Shown here one piece after another: positions 6,881-15,446 of a DNA stretch of 64,000 nt. The notes below the pieces were generated by a model. It was given only the letters and a program-made list of their open reading frames with translations. It had not been told where the DNA came from and did not search any database. Position 1 is the first letter of the stretch; every line of letters begins with the position of its first letter. The position numbers and the translations under genes are program-made. This stretch comes from Acidobacteriota bacterium (GTDB taxonomy: Bacteria > Acidobacteriota > Vicinamibacteria > Vicinamibacterales > UBA2999), in assembly GCA_030650395.1 (NCBI GenBank), contig JAUSDY010000030.1, positions 1 to 64,000 on the forward strand, given 5' to 3'.

Positions 6881-8058
6881 TCACGCGCCTGTCGGTCGTG
6901 GGCCTGCTGTTTGCCGCTGGCCTCGTCGCCGGCTTGGCGCTGTCCGGCCGCGCGGACGATAACATCATCGAGCTCGACAGCACGCCCGCGCCCGTCGCCG
7001 TCGACGACCAGGCCACGGCCGTGGCGCCGGTGGCCGCGCCCGCAAGCGGCGGGCCCGACTTCACCCGCGTCGCCGCGCAGACCGTCAAAGCCGTCACCAA
7101 TATTTCGTCGGTGCAGGTCGTGCGCCGCAACGCCTCGCCCTTCGCCAACGATCCGTTCTTCCAGTACTTCTTCGGCGACCAGGGCGAGATGTTCGGCCGC
7201 GGCCGCGCCGAATCGAGCCTCGGCTCGGGCGTCGTGATTTCTCCGGACGGCCTGGTCGTGACCAACAACCACGTGCTCGGAGACGATGTCGCCGAGGTCA
7301 CGGTGACGGTCGGCACCCAACGCGACGTTCGCGCGAAGATCATCGGCGTCGATTCGTGGACCGACCTCGCGCTGCTCAAGATTGACGCCACCAACCTGCC
7401 CGTGATTCCGTGGGGCGATTCGTCGAAGCTCAAGGTCGCCGAGTGGGTGCTGGCCGTCGGCAATCCGTTCTCGCTGAACCAGACCGTCACGCTCGGCATC
7501 GTCAGCGCGCTCGGCCGCGCCAACGTCGGCATCACGGCGTATGAGGATTTCATCCAGACCGATGCCGCGATCAATCCCGGCAACTCGGGTGGCGCGCTGA
7601 TCAACTCCCGCGGCGAGCTGATTGGCATCAACACCGCGATCTTCTCGCAGAGCGGCGGCTACCAGGGCATCGGCTTCGCCGTGCCGAGCAACCTGGTGCG
7701 CCGTGTTGTGAAAGACCTGAGCGAGTTCGGGCGGGTGCGCCGTGGCTCGATCGGACTGGTGGAAGTGATGCCGCTCAACTCGCGTCTCGCCGACGAGCTG
7801 CGGGCGCCGCGCGCCGACGGCGTGGTCGTGAACCAGATGGCGCGCGCCTCTGCGGCGTATCGCGCCGGCCTTCAACCTGGGGACGTGATTCTCTCGGTCA
7901 ACGGGCAGGCCATCGTCGACCCGTCGCAGTTCATGCGGGTGATCGCCGATAGCGCGATCGGCTCGACCGTGCGGGTCGAAATTCTCCGCGAGGGCGAGCG
8001 CTCGACGCTGCGCATCCCGGTAGAAGCCCAACAGGATCGACGCCAAAGGCGACGCTAA
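6877..8058 (+). CDS. HtrA/DegP-like periplasmic serine protease
   Basis: This 393-residue trypsin-like S1C protease has an N-terminal signal or anchor segment (residues 3-24) and a proline/alanine-rich linker. The catalytic triad is complete: H132 in VTNNHVLG, D163 in WTDLALLK, and S237 in NPGNSGGAL. One C-terminal PDZ domain follows (about 285-385; PLNSRLADELRAP, AAYRAGLQPGDVILSVNGQ). It degrades or refolds misfolded envelope proteins. The ATG overlaps the hsp20 stop and a mechanosensitive channel gene follows 3 bp downstream, so the three appear to form an envelope-stress operon. Confidence 0.95.
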   Translation: MITRLSVVGLLFAAGLVAGLALSGRADDNIIELDSTPAPVAVDDQATAVAPVAAPASGGPDFTRVAAQTVKAVTNISSVQVVRRNASPFANDPFFQYFFGDQGEMFGRGRAESSLGSGVVISPDGLVVTNNHVLGDDVAEVTVTVGTQRDVRAKIIGVDSWTDLALLKIDATNLPVIPWGDSSKLKVAEWVLAVGNPFSLNQTVTLGIVSALGRANVGITAYEDFIQTDAAINPGNSGGALINSRGELIGINTAIFSQSGGYQGIGFAVPSNLVRRVVKDLSEFGRVRRGSIGLVEVMPLNSRLADELRAPRADGVVVNQMARASAAYRAGLQPGDVILSVNGQAIVDPSQFMRVIADSAIGSTVRVEILREGERSTLRIPVEAQQDRRQRRR

Positions 8059-8061
8059 GGC

Positions 8062-9159
8062 ATGCAAGCCTCGCCCGCCACAGCGACGCTGCCCCACAAC
8101 AGTCTCGAAGTCCTGCTCGCGTTGGCGATGGCGGCACTGGTCGCCACGGCATTCGCGATGCTCGCCGGCGCGCTGACCCGCCGCCTGTTAATGTCGATTG
8201 AGGGCGAGCGGTTTCATACCAGGAGCATCGCCGACCGCACCGTGAGCGTGGTGCGCCGCCTCACCTTCGCGATCACGCTGCTGGCGCTCGTCTTCCCCGC
8301 TCTCGATTTCGCCGGCGTCGACATCGCCGTGGGGCTGCGCGATGAAGACCTGGCGCAGTGGGCGGCACGAACCGGCGTCCGCGTGCTGTTGCTGCTGCTG
8401 CTCGCCTTTGCCGCCAACCGCTTCGCCGGTTCGGTGATTCGGCGCGCGGAGCACGAGATCGTGCAGACCGGTGAGACGCAAGGGTTCGAACGGCGCAAGC
8501 GCGCGCACACGCTTGGTGCCGCGTCCAGGCGTTTCGTCTCGTCTTTGATCTGGATCACCGCCGCCCTCGTGATCCTCCGCGAGCTCGACGTCGACATCAC
8601 GCCCGTGCTCACCGGCGCCGGCATTCTGGGGCTTGCCGTGGGTTTCGGCGCGCAAACGCTCGTGAAAGACATGATCGCCGGCATTTTCATCATCGCGGAG
8701 GATCAGGTGCGCGTCGGCGATTCCGCAATCGTGAACGGCATCGAGGGCGCGGTCGAAGAGATCAACCTGCGCACCATCGTCCTGCGTAACGGCGAAGGCG
8801 TCGTCTACACGATCGCCAACGGCGACATCCGCACGCTGGCGAACCGATCCAAGGACTTCGGATATGCAGTGATCACGCTCGAGGTGAGCTACCACGACGA
8901 TACGGATGCGATCGTCGAGGCGGTCAAGGCGGCAGGCGATGAGCTCGCCCGCGACCCATCGATGGCATCGTCGCTGCTGGCGCCGTTGGAGGTGCTTGGC
9001 ATCGACGACTTCGCGGCCGGGCAGGTGACGCTGCGGTTCCGCATCAAGACCCTGCCCGTGCGGCGGGACGAGGCCGGCCGCGAGCTGCGACGGCTGATCA
9101 AGAAGACGCTCGACGGCCGCGGCATCAAGCTTTTCGATGTGCGTAGAGCGGACCTTTAG
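8062..9159 (+). CDS. MscS-family small-conductance mechanosensitive channel
   Basis: This 365-residue protein has about four predicted TM helices in the first 190 residues. The pore helix is of TM3 type (GAGILGLAVGFGAQTLVKDM), followed by IAGIFIIAEDQVRVGDSAIV, the signature of MscS channels. A cytoplasmic beta and alpha/beta domain ends near LRFRIKTLP. It releases solutes on hypo-osmotic shock. The last seven residues, VRRADL plus the TAG stop, are encoded by an intergenic palindrome (9147-9166) that also lies at the end of the radical SAM gene at 29960. The natural C-terminus has therefore been replaced or extended by the repeat. Confidence 0.9.
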   Translation: MQASPATATLPHNSLEVLLALAMAALVATAFAMLAGALTRRLLMSIEGERFHTRSIADRTVSVVRRLTFAITLLALVFPALDFAGVDIAVGLRDEDLAQWAARTGVRVLLLLLLAFAANRFAGSVIRRAEHEIVQTGETQGFERRKRAHTLGAASRRFVSSLIWITAALVILRELDVDITPVLTGAGILGLAVGFGAQTLVKDMIAGIFIIAEDQVRVGDSAIVNGIEGAVEEINLRTIVLRNGEGVVYTIANGDIRTLANRSKDFGYAVITLEVSYHDDTDAIVEAVKAAGDELARDPSMASSLLAPLEVLGIDDFAAGQVTLRFRIKTLPVRRDEAGRELRRLIKKTLDGRGIKLFDVRRADL

Positions 9160-9205
9160 GTCCGCTGTGGACGCGGTCGCTCGCGGATCTAAAGATCCGC
9201 GCTAC
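9147..9205. repeat. Two palindromic repeats (CTTTAG-core family)
   Basis: AGCGGACC-TTTA-GGTCCGCT (9147-9166) and CGCGGATC-TAAA-GATCCGCG (9182-9201) are both perfect 20-nt palindromes. The first holds the mscS stop in its core; the second is followed by CTAC, which supplies the TAG stop of the glycosylase gene on the other strand. The second copy and its flank are identical for 30 nt to 44681-44710. Confidence 0.9.
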
Positions 9206-9816
9206 ACCGTCGGCGGGCGTCGTCCAGACACCGATTGGTGACCGGCGACCGTCGCCCGCCAGGGGCGATCGGTTCCCACACGGATGCCGATGCGCGAATC
9301 CCAGGCGATGTCGCCCGCGGCGATGCCGCGATCCTGAATCGTCAACGGGCCGCGTGTCAGCGGACGCAGGTTATCGGCGAGCGTAATGCCCAGCGCGCGC
9401 GTCAGGTTGCCGGGGCCGCGGCACAGCTCGTGATCGGCGACCGCCGGCTTGCCCTTTCGCCACGGCGCGCGCGATCGCCGGCGCCGCATCAGCGGCACAC
9501 CTTCGAGCGGCTCGAGCGCCCTGATCAACACCGCAGAGGGGTGGCCCTCTTCTTCGGTCACCGCATTCATCATGTCGTGCAACCCGTAGTTCAAGTAGAC
9601 ATACGCGCGCCCGGGCGGGCCGTAGAGCGGCGCGTTGCGAACCGTGCGGCCGACCGCGGCATGACAGGCGGGATCGTCTTCACCGATGTAGGCTTCGACT
9701 TCGACGATGCGCCCGGACGTGGTGCCGGGCGCGGATCGATAAACGAGGACCATGCCGATCAGCTCGCGCGCGACGTCGAGCGTGGGCCGTGCGTAGAAAT
9801 CGACCGGCAGGATCAC
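9202..9816 (-). CDS. mpg: 3-methyladenine DNA glycosylase (Mpg/AAG family)
   Basis: This 204-residue monofunctional glycosylase excises alkylated purines. It begins at GTG 9816 (VILPVDFYARPTLDVARELI), giving the family's usual start; longer open frame upstream is out of family. Conserved elements include GRIVEVEAYIGEDDPACHA, with the catalytic glutamate, RNAPLYGPPGRAYVYLNYGL, the tyrosine-rich base-flipping motif, and CRGPGNLTRALGI. The start overlaps the stop of the HEAT-repeat gene upstream by 4 bp (GTGA). The stop TAG comes from the flank of a palindromic repeat. Confidence 0.93.
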   Translation of the reverse strand: MILPVDFYARPTLDVARELIGMVLVYRSAPGTTSGRIVEVEAYIGEDDPACHAAVGRTVRNAPLYGPPGRAYVYLNYGLHDMMNAVTEEEGHPSAVLIRALEPLEGVPLMRRRRSRAPWRKGKPAVADHELCRGPGNLTRALGITLADNLRPLTRGPLTIQDRGIAAGDIAWDSRIGIRVGTDRPWRATVAGHQSVSGRRPPTV

Positions 9817-10652
9817 AGCTCCGGGAAACCGAGCTCCGCCAGATAGCCGCGCGCCTGGCCGTGCCGTTTCTTGTCGTCCATCGCCTGCCGGAGCACGGCG
9901 ATGGAACCGTCCTTCAGGAGGCGCTCGCGGGCGAACGTCACCGCAAGAGCGGTGGCATCCTTGCCCTCGGCCCACGGGTCGGCCGCGAGCCGCTTCACGA
10001 ATTCCGCCGAAGACGGATCGCCGATTCGTGCCATCGCTTCGACCGCACCGCCGGCAAGGTTGCGTTTTTTTTCGTCACGATAGAAGTTGTAGCGCTCGGC
10101 TAGTGCCGCCAGGGCGCCGCGCTCGCGAAGTTGTCCCAACGCATCCATCGCCGCCAATTGCTCAGTGTCGTTCGAGCTGTTCCACATCTGGTACAGGGCT
10201 TCGATCGTTCCTTGCGGCATTGCCGCGGTGGCCCGCGACTCGAACGGCACCGCGAACACCCGTCCGGCAACGCGGGCGCCGACAATGCGGGTCTTGCGAT
10301 CCTGCGACCCGATCATCTCGAGCAGGGCCCACCCTGCCGCCGTCAGCTCGCCGGGCGCCACCTCGGGAGCGGCTCGTCCCGCCAGAATGCCGAAGGCAAA
10401 TGCGGCGGCGATCCGATCCGCGCCAGTCGACGTCCTCAGCGTCGCCAGCGGCACCGCGAACGACCCTGGCGTCGGTTCGAGGAGCGGATCCTCGTTCTCG
10501 TCGAACGCCCACTCGAGGCCGCGTTCTCCCGAGAGCGTCACGCCATGGCGCTCAACCCATTCCACCAATACGGGCTGCGCTGCCGCCGGCGCGCAAAACA
10601 AGACCGTCGTGAGGAAGACCAGCTGAATTTTGATCTGTGTAATCTGTGTCAT
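9813..10652 (-). CDS. HEAT-repeat-like exported protein
   Basis: This 279-residue protein has a signal peptide (LVFLTTVLFCAPAAAQ) and an all-helical body with repeated helix pairs such as LAAMDALGQLRERGALAALA and GGAVEAMARIGDPSSAEFVK, typical of HEAT or armadillo-like scaffolds. No catalytic motif is visible. The first ten residues (MTQITQIKIQ) are encoded by the short-word repeat at 10630-10682, so the annotated start may be an artefact of that insertion and the natural start is uncertain. It is translationally coupled to mpg downstream. A protein-protein interaction role is inferred from fold only. Confidence 0.7.
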   Translation of the reverse strand: MTQITQIKIQLVFLTTVLFCAPAAAQPVLVEWVERHGVTLSGERGLEWAFDENEDPLLEPTPGSFAVPLATLRTSTGADRIAAAFAFGILAGRAAPEVAPGELTAAGWALLEMIGSQDRKTRIVGARVAGRVFAVPFESRATAAMPQGTIEALYQMWNSSNDTEQLAAMDALGQLRERGALAALAERYNFYRDEKKRNLAGGAVEAMARIGDPSSAEFVKRLAADPWAEGKDATALAVTFARERLLKDGSIAVLRQAMDDKKRHGQARGYLAELGFPEL

Positions 10653-10682
10653 CTGTGGCCCTGGTGTATTTATCTGCGGCCC
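10630..10682. repeat. Short-word repeat between HEAT gene and uvrA
   Basis: The words ATCTGTGTAATCTGTGTC, ATCTGTGGCCCTGG and ATCTGCGGCCC repeat the vocabulary of 2818-2915. The block directly abuts the uvrA stop (10682-10684) and overlaps the start of the HEAT-repeat gene. Confidence 0.8.
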
Positions 10683-13618
10683 TACTTCGCCGTCATTTGA
10701 AACATCTTGCCCGAAGACAGGATCTCGCGGATGTAGCGGCCGGTGTGCGACTCGGGCACGTGCGCGACCTGCTCGGGGGTGGCCATCGCGAGCACGCGGC
10801 CGCCGTCTTCGCCGCCTTCGGGGCCGAGATCGATAATCCAGTCGGCGACCTTGATCACGTCGAGGTTGTGCTCGATTACGAGCAGCGAGTGGCCGGCTTC
10901 GAGCAGCTTGCGGAAGGCGGCCAGCAGCTTGGCGATGTCGTCGAAGTGCAGGCCCGTGGTGGGCTCATCCAGGATGTAGAGCAGGCGTTCGCCGGAATGC
11001 GACGACAGGTGCGCGGCGATCTTGATGCGCTGCGCCTCGCCGCCCGACAGCGTGGTCGCCGGCTGCCCGAGGCGCAGGTAGCCGAGGCCGATCTCATCGA
11101 GCACCTGCAGCCGCCGCATCACCTTGGGCGTGCCGCTGAAGAACATCAGCGCCTCACGCACCGTCATCTCGAGCACCTGCGTGATGTTCTTGCCGCGGTA
11201 GCGGACGTCGAGCACCTGCGACTTGAAGCGGCGGCCGTCGCACTGCTCGCACGGCACGAACACGTCGGCGAGGAACTGCATTTCGACGCGGACTTCGCCT
11301 TCGCCCTGGCACGCTTCACAACGCCCGCCGGGCACGTTGAACGAGAAATGACTGGCGGTCAGGCCGCGCGACTTGGAGTCTTTCGTGCTCGCAAAGAGCT
11401 CGCGGATGGGATCGAAGGCTTTCAAGTACGTGACCGGGTTCGAGCGCGGCGTTCGTCCAATCGGCGTTTGATCGACCAGCACAACGTCGCTCACGTAGTC
11501 GTGGCCCTCGAGCCGCTGGTGCGCGCCGACCTTGCGATCCCAGTCACCCTTGGCGCGCTTGATCGCCGCATAGAGCACGTCATGCACCAGCGTCGATTTG
11601 CCCGAGCCGCTGACGCCGGTGACGACGGTGAGCGTGTTCAGCGGCACTTCGATATCGACGCCCTTGAGGTTGTGCTCGGTGGCGCCGAACAGCCGGATGC
11701 GCTGCGGCGAGCCCTTGCGCCGCGCCGCCGGCACCGGAATGCTCAGCTCGCCGCGCAGGTACTTCGCGGTGAGCGAGCGCGGCTCCTGCATCAAGGCTTC
11801 GAGCGTGCCCGAGAACACCACCCGGCCGCCGTGCTCGCCCGCGCCCAGCCCCATGTCGACGACGTGATCGGCCACGCCGATCATGTCGGCGTCGTGTTCG
11901 ACCACGATCACGGTGTTGCCTTGATCGCGCAGCTGCCGGAGGATCTGGATCAAGCGCGCGTTATCGCGGGTGTGCAGGCCGATCGACGGCTCGTCGAGCA
12001 CGTAGAGCGTGCCGACCAGTGCCGACCCGAGCGACGTCGCCAGGTTGATGCGCTGGGCCTCGCCGCCCGACAGCGTCGACGACAGCCGATCCAACGTCAG
12101 GTAGTCGAGGCCGACGTCGCGCAGGAAGCCGAGGCGCCGCCGGATCTCCTTCAGCACCTTGTCGGCGATCACCGCTTCCTTGTCGGTGAGCTGCAGGTCG
12201 GCAAAGAACTGCTGGGCCTCGCGGACGGTGCGCGCCGAGGCGCGGTCGATGGTCACGCCGCCGACATGCACGTCGCGCGCCTCGCGGCGCAGACGTGTGC
12301 CGCCGCAATCCGCGCAGGTCAGGTAGCCACGGTAGCGGCTCAGGAACACGCGGACGTGGACCTTGTACTTCTTGCGCTCGAGCCAGCGGAAGAACCCGCG
12401 CACGCCTTCATAGTGCGCCACCTGCCGTGAGCCTGTCGAAGGGTCGCCTTCGACGACGAAGGCCACTTCCTCCGGCGTGAGGTCGCGCCACGGCACGTCG
12501 AGGCGAACGCCCGTGGTCTTGGCCGCGCGTTTCAGATCGGCCAGCTGCGATCGATAGTGCGGCTTGGTCCACGGCTCGATCGCGCCCTGGTTGATCGACT
12601 TGCCCGGATCGGGCACCACGAGATCGAGGTCGAGCTCGATGATGTTGCCGAAGCCATGACAGGTCGGGCAGGCGCCGAACGGGTTATTGAACGAGAACAG
12701 GCGCGGCTGCGGATCCTCGTACGGGATGCCGCAGGTGCGGCACTCGAAACGCTCCGAGAACATGTGCCACGCCGGCTCGGCGCCGTGGTCCGCGAGCTGC
12801 AAGGCCCAGGCGGCGCCGCCGCCCTCGGTGTAGGCCGTCTCGATCGAGTCAGTCACCCGAGTACGCGCCTCAGCTGCGACCTTGATGCGATCAACGACTA
12901 CTCTCAGTACCGATGCGGTCTTAACCACGGCCGGATCGACATCCTCAAATGCCACGGCGTTGCTGCCGATGAGCAGACGGCCGAAGCCCTTCTTTCGCAA
13001 GTTGTCGATCAAGGCCGAGGATGGCGAGGCTGATGACGCAGAAAATAAATTGTCTTTATCTGTGTCATCTGCGTCATCTGCGGCCCCGGTGTTTTCATCT
13101 GCGTCATCGGCGGCTCCCGCATCCATCTGCATCACGGGCAGATCGAATCCCAGGAGCAGACGCGCGCCCTCTGGCAATGCGAGCAACTTGTTCGTCACGA
13201 CCTCGGCGGTCTCGCGGATCACTTCCTGCCCGCATTGGCGGCACATCGTCCGCCCCACACGGGCATAGAGCAGCCGCATGTAGTCGTGGATCTCGGTAAC
13301 CGTGCCGACGGTGGAGCGCGGGTTGCGGATACTATTTTTTTGTCGGATGGCGATCGACGGGCAGATGCCGTCGATGCGATCGACGTCGGGCTTCTCCATC
13401 CGCTCGAGGAACTGCCGGGCGTAGGCCGACAGCGATTCGACGTAGCGGCGCTGCCCTTCCGCGTAAATGGTGTCGAAGGCGAGCGAGGATTTCCCCGAGC
13501 CGCTGACCCCGGTGAAGACGATCAGCTTGCCGGTGGGCAGCGTCAGATCGACGTTCTTGAGGTTATGCGTGCGGGCGCCGCGAATGACGAGCGCCGAAGC
13601 GTTTGAAGAAGGCGACAT
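10682..13618 (-). CDS. uvrA: Excinuclease ABC subunit A
   Basis: This 978-residue damage-recognition ATPase of nucleotide excision repair has two ABC modules. The first has Walker A GVSGSGKSS (residues 37-45), the first zinc module (CRTCG and CPTCHGFG) and signature LSGGEAQRINLA. The second has Walker A GVSGSGKST, zinc module CEACQGEG and CEQCDGRRF, signature LSGGEAQRIKIA and Walker B LLYILDEPTTGLHF. Residues about 163-203, in the domain before the first zinc finger, are a 40-residue acidic and serine insert (AADDADENTGAADDADDTDK). It is encoded by the same short-word repeats found between genes in this window. All catalytic motifs are intact, so function is probably kept. Confidence 0.97.
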   Translation of the reverse strand: MSPSSNASALVIRGARTHNLKNVDLTLPTGKLIVFTGVSGSGKSSLAFDTIYAEGQRRYVESLSAYARQFLERMEKPDVDRIDGICPSIAIRQKNSIRNPRSTVGTVTEIHDYMRLLYARVGRTMCRQCGQEVIRETAEVVTNKLLALPEGARLLLGFDLPVMQMDAGAADDADENTGAADDADDTDKDNLFSASSASPSSALIDNLRKKGFGRLLIGSNAVAFEDVDPAVVKTASVLRVVVDRIKVAAEARTRVTDSIETAYTEGGGAAWALQLADHGAEPAWHMFSERFECRTCGIPYEDPQPRLFSFNNPFGACPTCHGFGNIIELDLDLVVPDPGKSINQGAIEPWTKPHYRSQLADLKRAAKTTGVRLDVPWRDLTPEEVAFVVEGDPSTGSRQVAHYEGVRGFFRWLERKKYKVHVRVFLSRYRGYLTCADCGGTRLRREARDVHVGGVTIDRASARTVREAQQFFADLQLTDKEAVIADKVLKEIRRRLGFLRDVGLDYLTLDRLSSTLSGGEAQRINLATSLGSALVGTLYVLDEPSIGLHTRDNARLIQILRQLRDQGNTVIVVEHDADMIGVADHVVDMGLGAGEHGGRVVFSGTLEALMQEPRSLTAKYLRGELSIPVPAARRKGSPQRIRLFGATEHNLKGVDIEVPLNTLTVVTGVSGSGKSTLVHDVLYAAIKRAKGDWDRKVGAHQRLEGHDYVSDVVLVDQTPIGRTPRSNPVTYLKAFDPIRELFASTKDSKSRGLTASHFSFNVPGGRCEACQGEGEVRVEMQFLADVFVPCEQCDGRRFKSQVLDVRYRGKNITQVLEMTVREALMFFSGTPKVMRRLQVLDEIGLGYLRLGQPATTLSGGEAQRIKIAAHLSSHSGERLLYILDEPTTGLHFDDIAKLLAAFRKLLEAGHSLLVIEHNLDVIKVADWIIDLGPEGGEDGGRVLAMATPEQVAHVPESHTGRYIREILSSGKMFQMTAK
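13010..13132. repeat. Short-word repeat carried in frame inside uvrA
   Basis: The + strand reads TATCTGTGTCATCTGCGTC and then ATCTGCGGCCCCGGTG, words shared with 2818-2915 and 10630-10682. On the uvrA strand they are read as a low-complexity D/A/S-rich stretch without a stop. Confidence 0.75.
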
Positions 13619-13698
13619 GGTCTATTGCGAGGGAAGGCCCACAGGCGCGGATTTCAGCCGCGCCTGTAACCTTTGATTTTACCCCAACTGTCGCAAAT

Positions 13699-13728
13699 GT
13701 AGAGGCGGGTCTTAAGACCCGCCTCTAC
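13699..13728. repeat. 30-nt perfect palindrome (CTTAAG core)
   Basis: GTAGAGGCGGGTCTT pairs perfectly with AAGACCCGCCTCTAC. The same right half (GCCTCTAC) recurs just downstream and provides the TAG stop of the TPR gene (13739-13741). It lies between uvrA and the TPR gene. Confidence 0.9.
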
Positions 13729-13738
13729 GGCGCCGCCT

Positions 13739-15337
13739 CTACCGTGCGTCGGTGCTTGGGTTGCTGAACGGCTTGCCCTTCCAGAAACTGTTCAGTGTCG
13801 CCAGGCGTTCGGCGGCGATCTCCTTGTGCCCTGCCGCGGCGTGCGCTTTCACGGCGCCCATCAGCGAGCGCGCGCGGTTCGGCATCCGCAGCAGGCTCGC
13901 CTCGAAGGCGTCGGCGGCCTCGGCCGGTTTGCCGGCTTGCAGCAGCACTTCGCCAAGCAGCTCGTGCGACGGCTTGATCGGATCGGCCGCGCCGTTCGGT
14001 GGACGCATGCTCTCTTCGATCTTCGCCGCGTCCTTCAGCAGCGCGATGGCCTGGTCTTTGTCGCCCTTCGCCAGGGCGATCGAGGCGGCCAGCTCCTTGT
14101 GCATGATGCGGACGGACTTGCCCGTGTCGTTCGCGCCAGGCGCTGCCGGCGGAGGCGCACCGCCGTGATCGGCGTGCGCGCCGGCGTCAGGTGCGCCGCC
14201 CGGGGCCGCCTTGGCTTTGGCCGCGAGCAGGGCTTCCATTTTGGCCGCGGTGGCGGTGTCGCCGGTCTTCACCGCGCTGATGCCGTTGGCGAACACGGTA
14301 TTGTCCGAGGCGTTGTCGGCGACCGGCTCGACCTTCCACTCTTCGGTCTCGATGATGTAGCGGGCCTTCTGGAGCGCCAGCGCACCCACCGCGCGCTGGT
14401 GCTTCGTCGTTTCGGCCATCTTCGCGAAGATCTCGATCCTGTTGCGCGCACCGGCGTAATCACCGAGCTGCAAGAACCCGTATTGGCCCCAGTCGCCCGA
14501 GTGCGACATATCGCTCGGCACGTCGCCGGGCTCCCAGAGATCCTGCGCGATCTGATAGGCGCGCACGTTCTGGTTGACTACTTCATTCCACATGCCGTGC
14601 TGGATGAAGATGTGCGTCGGCATATGGACCGCGTGCGACACGGCCGGCACGATGTCGGCGTAAACGCGTGCGGCCCTGAGAGCCAGCGGCGCGTGCACCG
14701 GATCGTCGAAGGCGTGGATAATGTAATGCGTCGCGCCGGGGTGCTTGGGATTGTGCTCGACGATTCCAATGGCGAGGGCGCCGGCCTTGTTGTTGTAGCG
14801 GTTGGTGGTGTCGTCGAGGGCGCCTCCGCCGCTCAGCAGCGACAGCGCGTAAAACGCCGTGACCTCGTCGTCTTTCGGGAATTGATTGTAGAGACGTTCC
14901 ATCGCGCGCATGTAGGCGAGGCGGCGCTGACGCCAGTCGCCGCTCTCGGCCCACAGGTCTTCGACGGCGCCGAGGAAGCCCTTCTCGCGCGCCGTAGGCG
15001 CCTTGGCTAAGCGCGCCGCGCGGTCCGGCCCGAGCCGCGCCAGCACGGCGCGTGGGTTCTTGCTGTCCTGCTCGGCCTGGAGCGGATGGTTGTAGGCGAG
15101 GGTTTCCCCCCAATACGCCATGGCGAAATCCGGCTGTGCCTTTTGCGCGAGCTTGAATTCAGCGATCGCCTGTTTCCAGCCGAAGCTGTGGAGAATCGCC
15201 ACGCCGCGCAGGAAGTGTTGCTGGGCGGCGGCCGATCCCGACGTCGGGAACGACAGTTGCCCGACGTCTTGCAGCTGGGCGGCGGCGGGCGCGACGAACG
15301 TGAAAGCGATGACGGCGCAGAACAGTAGACGACGCAT
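13739..15337 (-). CDS. Exported TPR-repeat protein
   Basis: This protein of about 532 residues starts at ATG 15337 (MRRLLFCAVIAFTFVAPAAA), preceded by GGAGG; this gives a proper signal peptide ending AAAQ. The mature part is helical with tetratricopeptide-like pairs: LHSFGWKQAIAEFKLAQKAQ, PDFAMAYWGETLAYNHPL near the N-terminus and LLQAGKPAEAADAFEASLLR near the C-terminus. The middle part contains conserved H-rich motifs (HNPKHPGATHYIIHAFDD and AVSHAVHMPTHIF). These are typical of a large family of uncharacterised TPR proteins in Acidobacteria and Bacteroidetes. The histidines suggest a metal site but that is inference. No enzyme assignment is made. Confidence 0.85.
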   Translation of the reverse strand: MRRLLFCAVIAFTFVAPAAAQLQDVGQLSFPTSGSAAAQQHFLRGVAILHSFGWKQAIAEFKLAQKAQPDFAMAYWGETLAYNHPLQAEQDSKNPRAVLARLGPDRAARLAKAPTAREKGFLGAVEDLWAESGDWRQRRLAYMRAMERLYNQFPKDDEVTAFYALSLLSGGGALDDTTNRYNNKAGALAIGIVEHNPKHPGATHYIIHAFDDPVHAPLALRAARVYADIVPAVSHAVHMPTHIFIQHGMWNEVVNQNVRAYQIAQDLWEPGDVPSDMSHSGDWGQYGFLQLGDYAGARNRIEIFAKMAETTKHQRAVGALALQKARYIIETEEWKVEPVADNASDNTVFANGISAVKTGDTATAAKMEALLAAKAKAAPGGAPDAGAHADHGGAPPPAAPGANDTGKSVRIMHKELAASIALAKGDKDQAIALLKDAAKIEESMRPPNGAADPIKPSHELLGEVLLQAGKPAEAADAFEASLLRMPNRARSLMGAVKAHAAAGHKEIAAERLATLNSFWKGKPFSNPSTDAR

Positions 15338-15446
15338 GCGGGCCTCCGGGGAGATTCTACCCGAGTTCAAGAGATTCACAGGAGGATCAGAAGGTCAGGA
15401 GTTCAATCGATCAACGAATCAACAGAGAGATCGGAAGATCAACAGC

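Noticed and set aside
6721..8097. 458-codon open frame on the - strand opposite htrA
   Set aside because: The HtrA triad and PDZ domain are on the + strand; the antisense frame is a GC artefact.
10646..12430. 594-codon open frame on the + strand opposite uvrA
   Set aside because: UvrA motifs are unambiguous on the - strand; this frame has no domain and no ribosome site.
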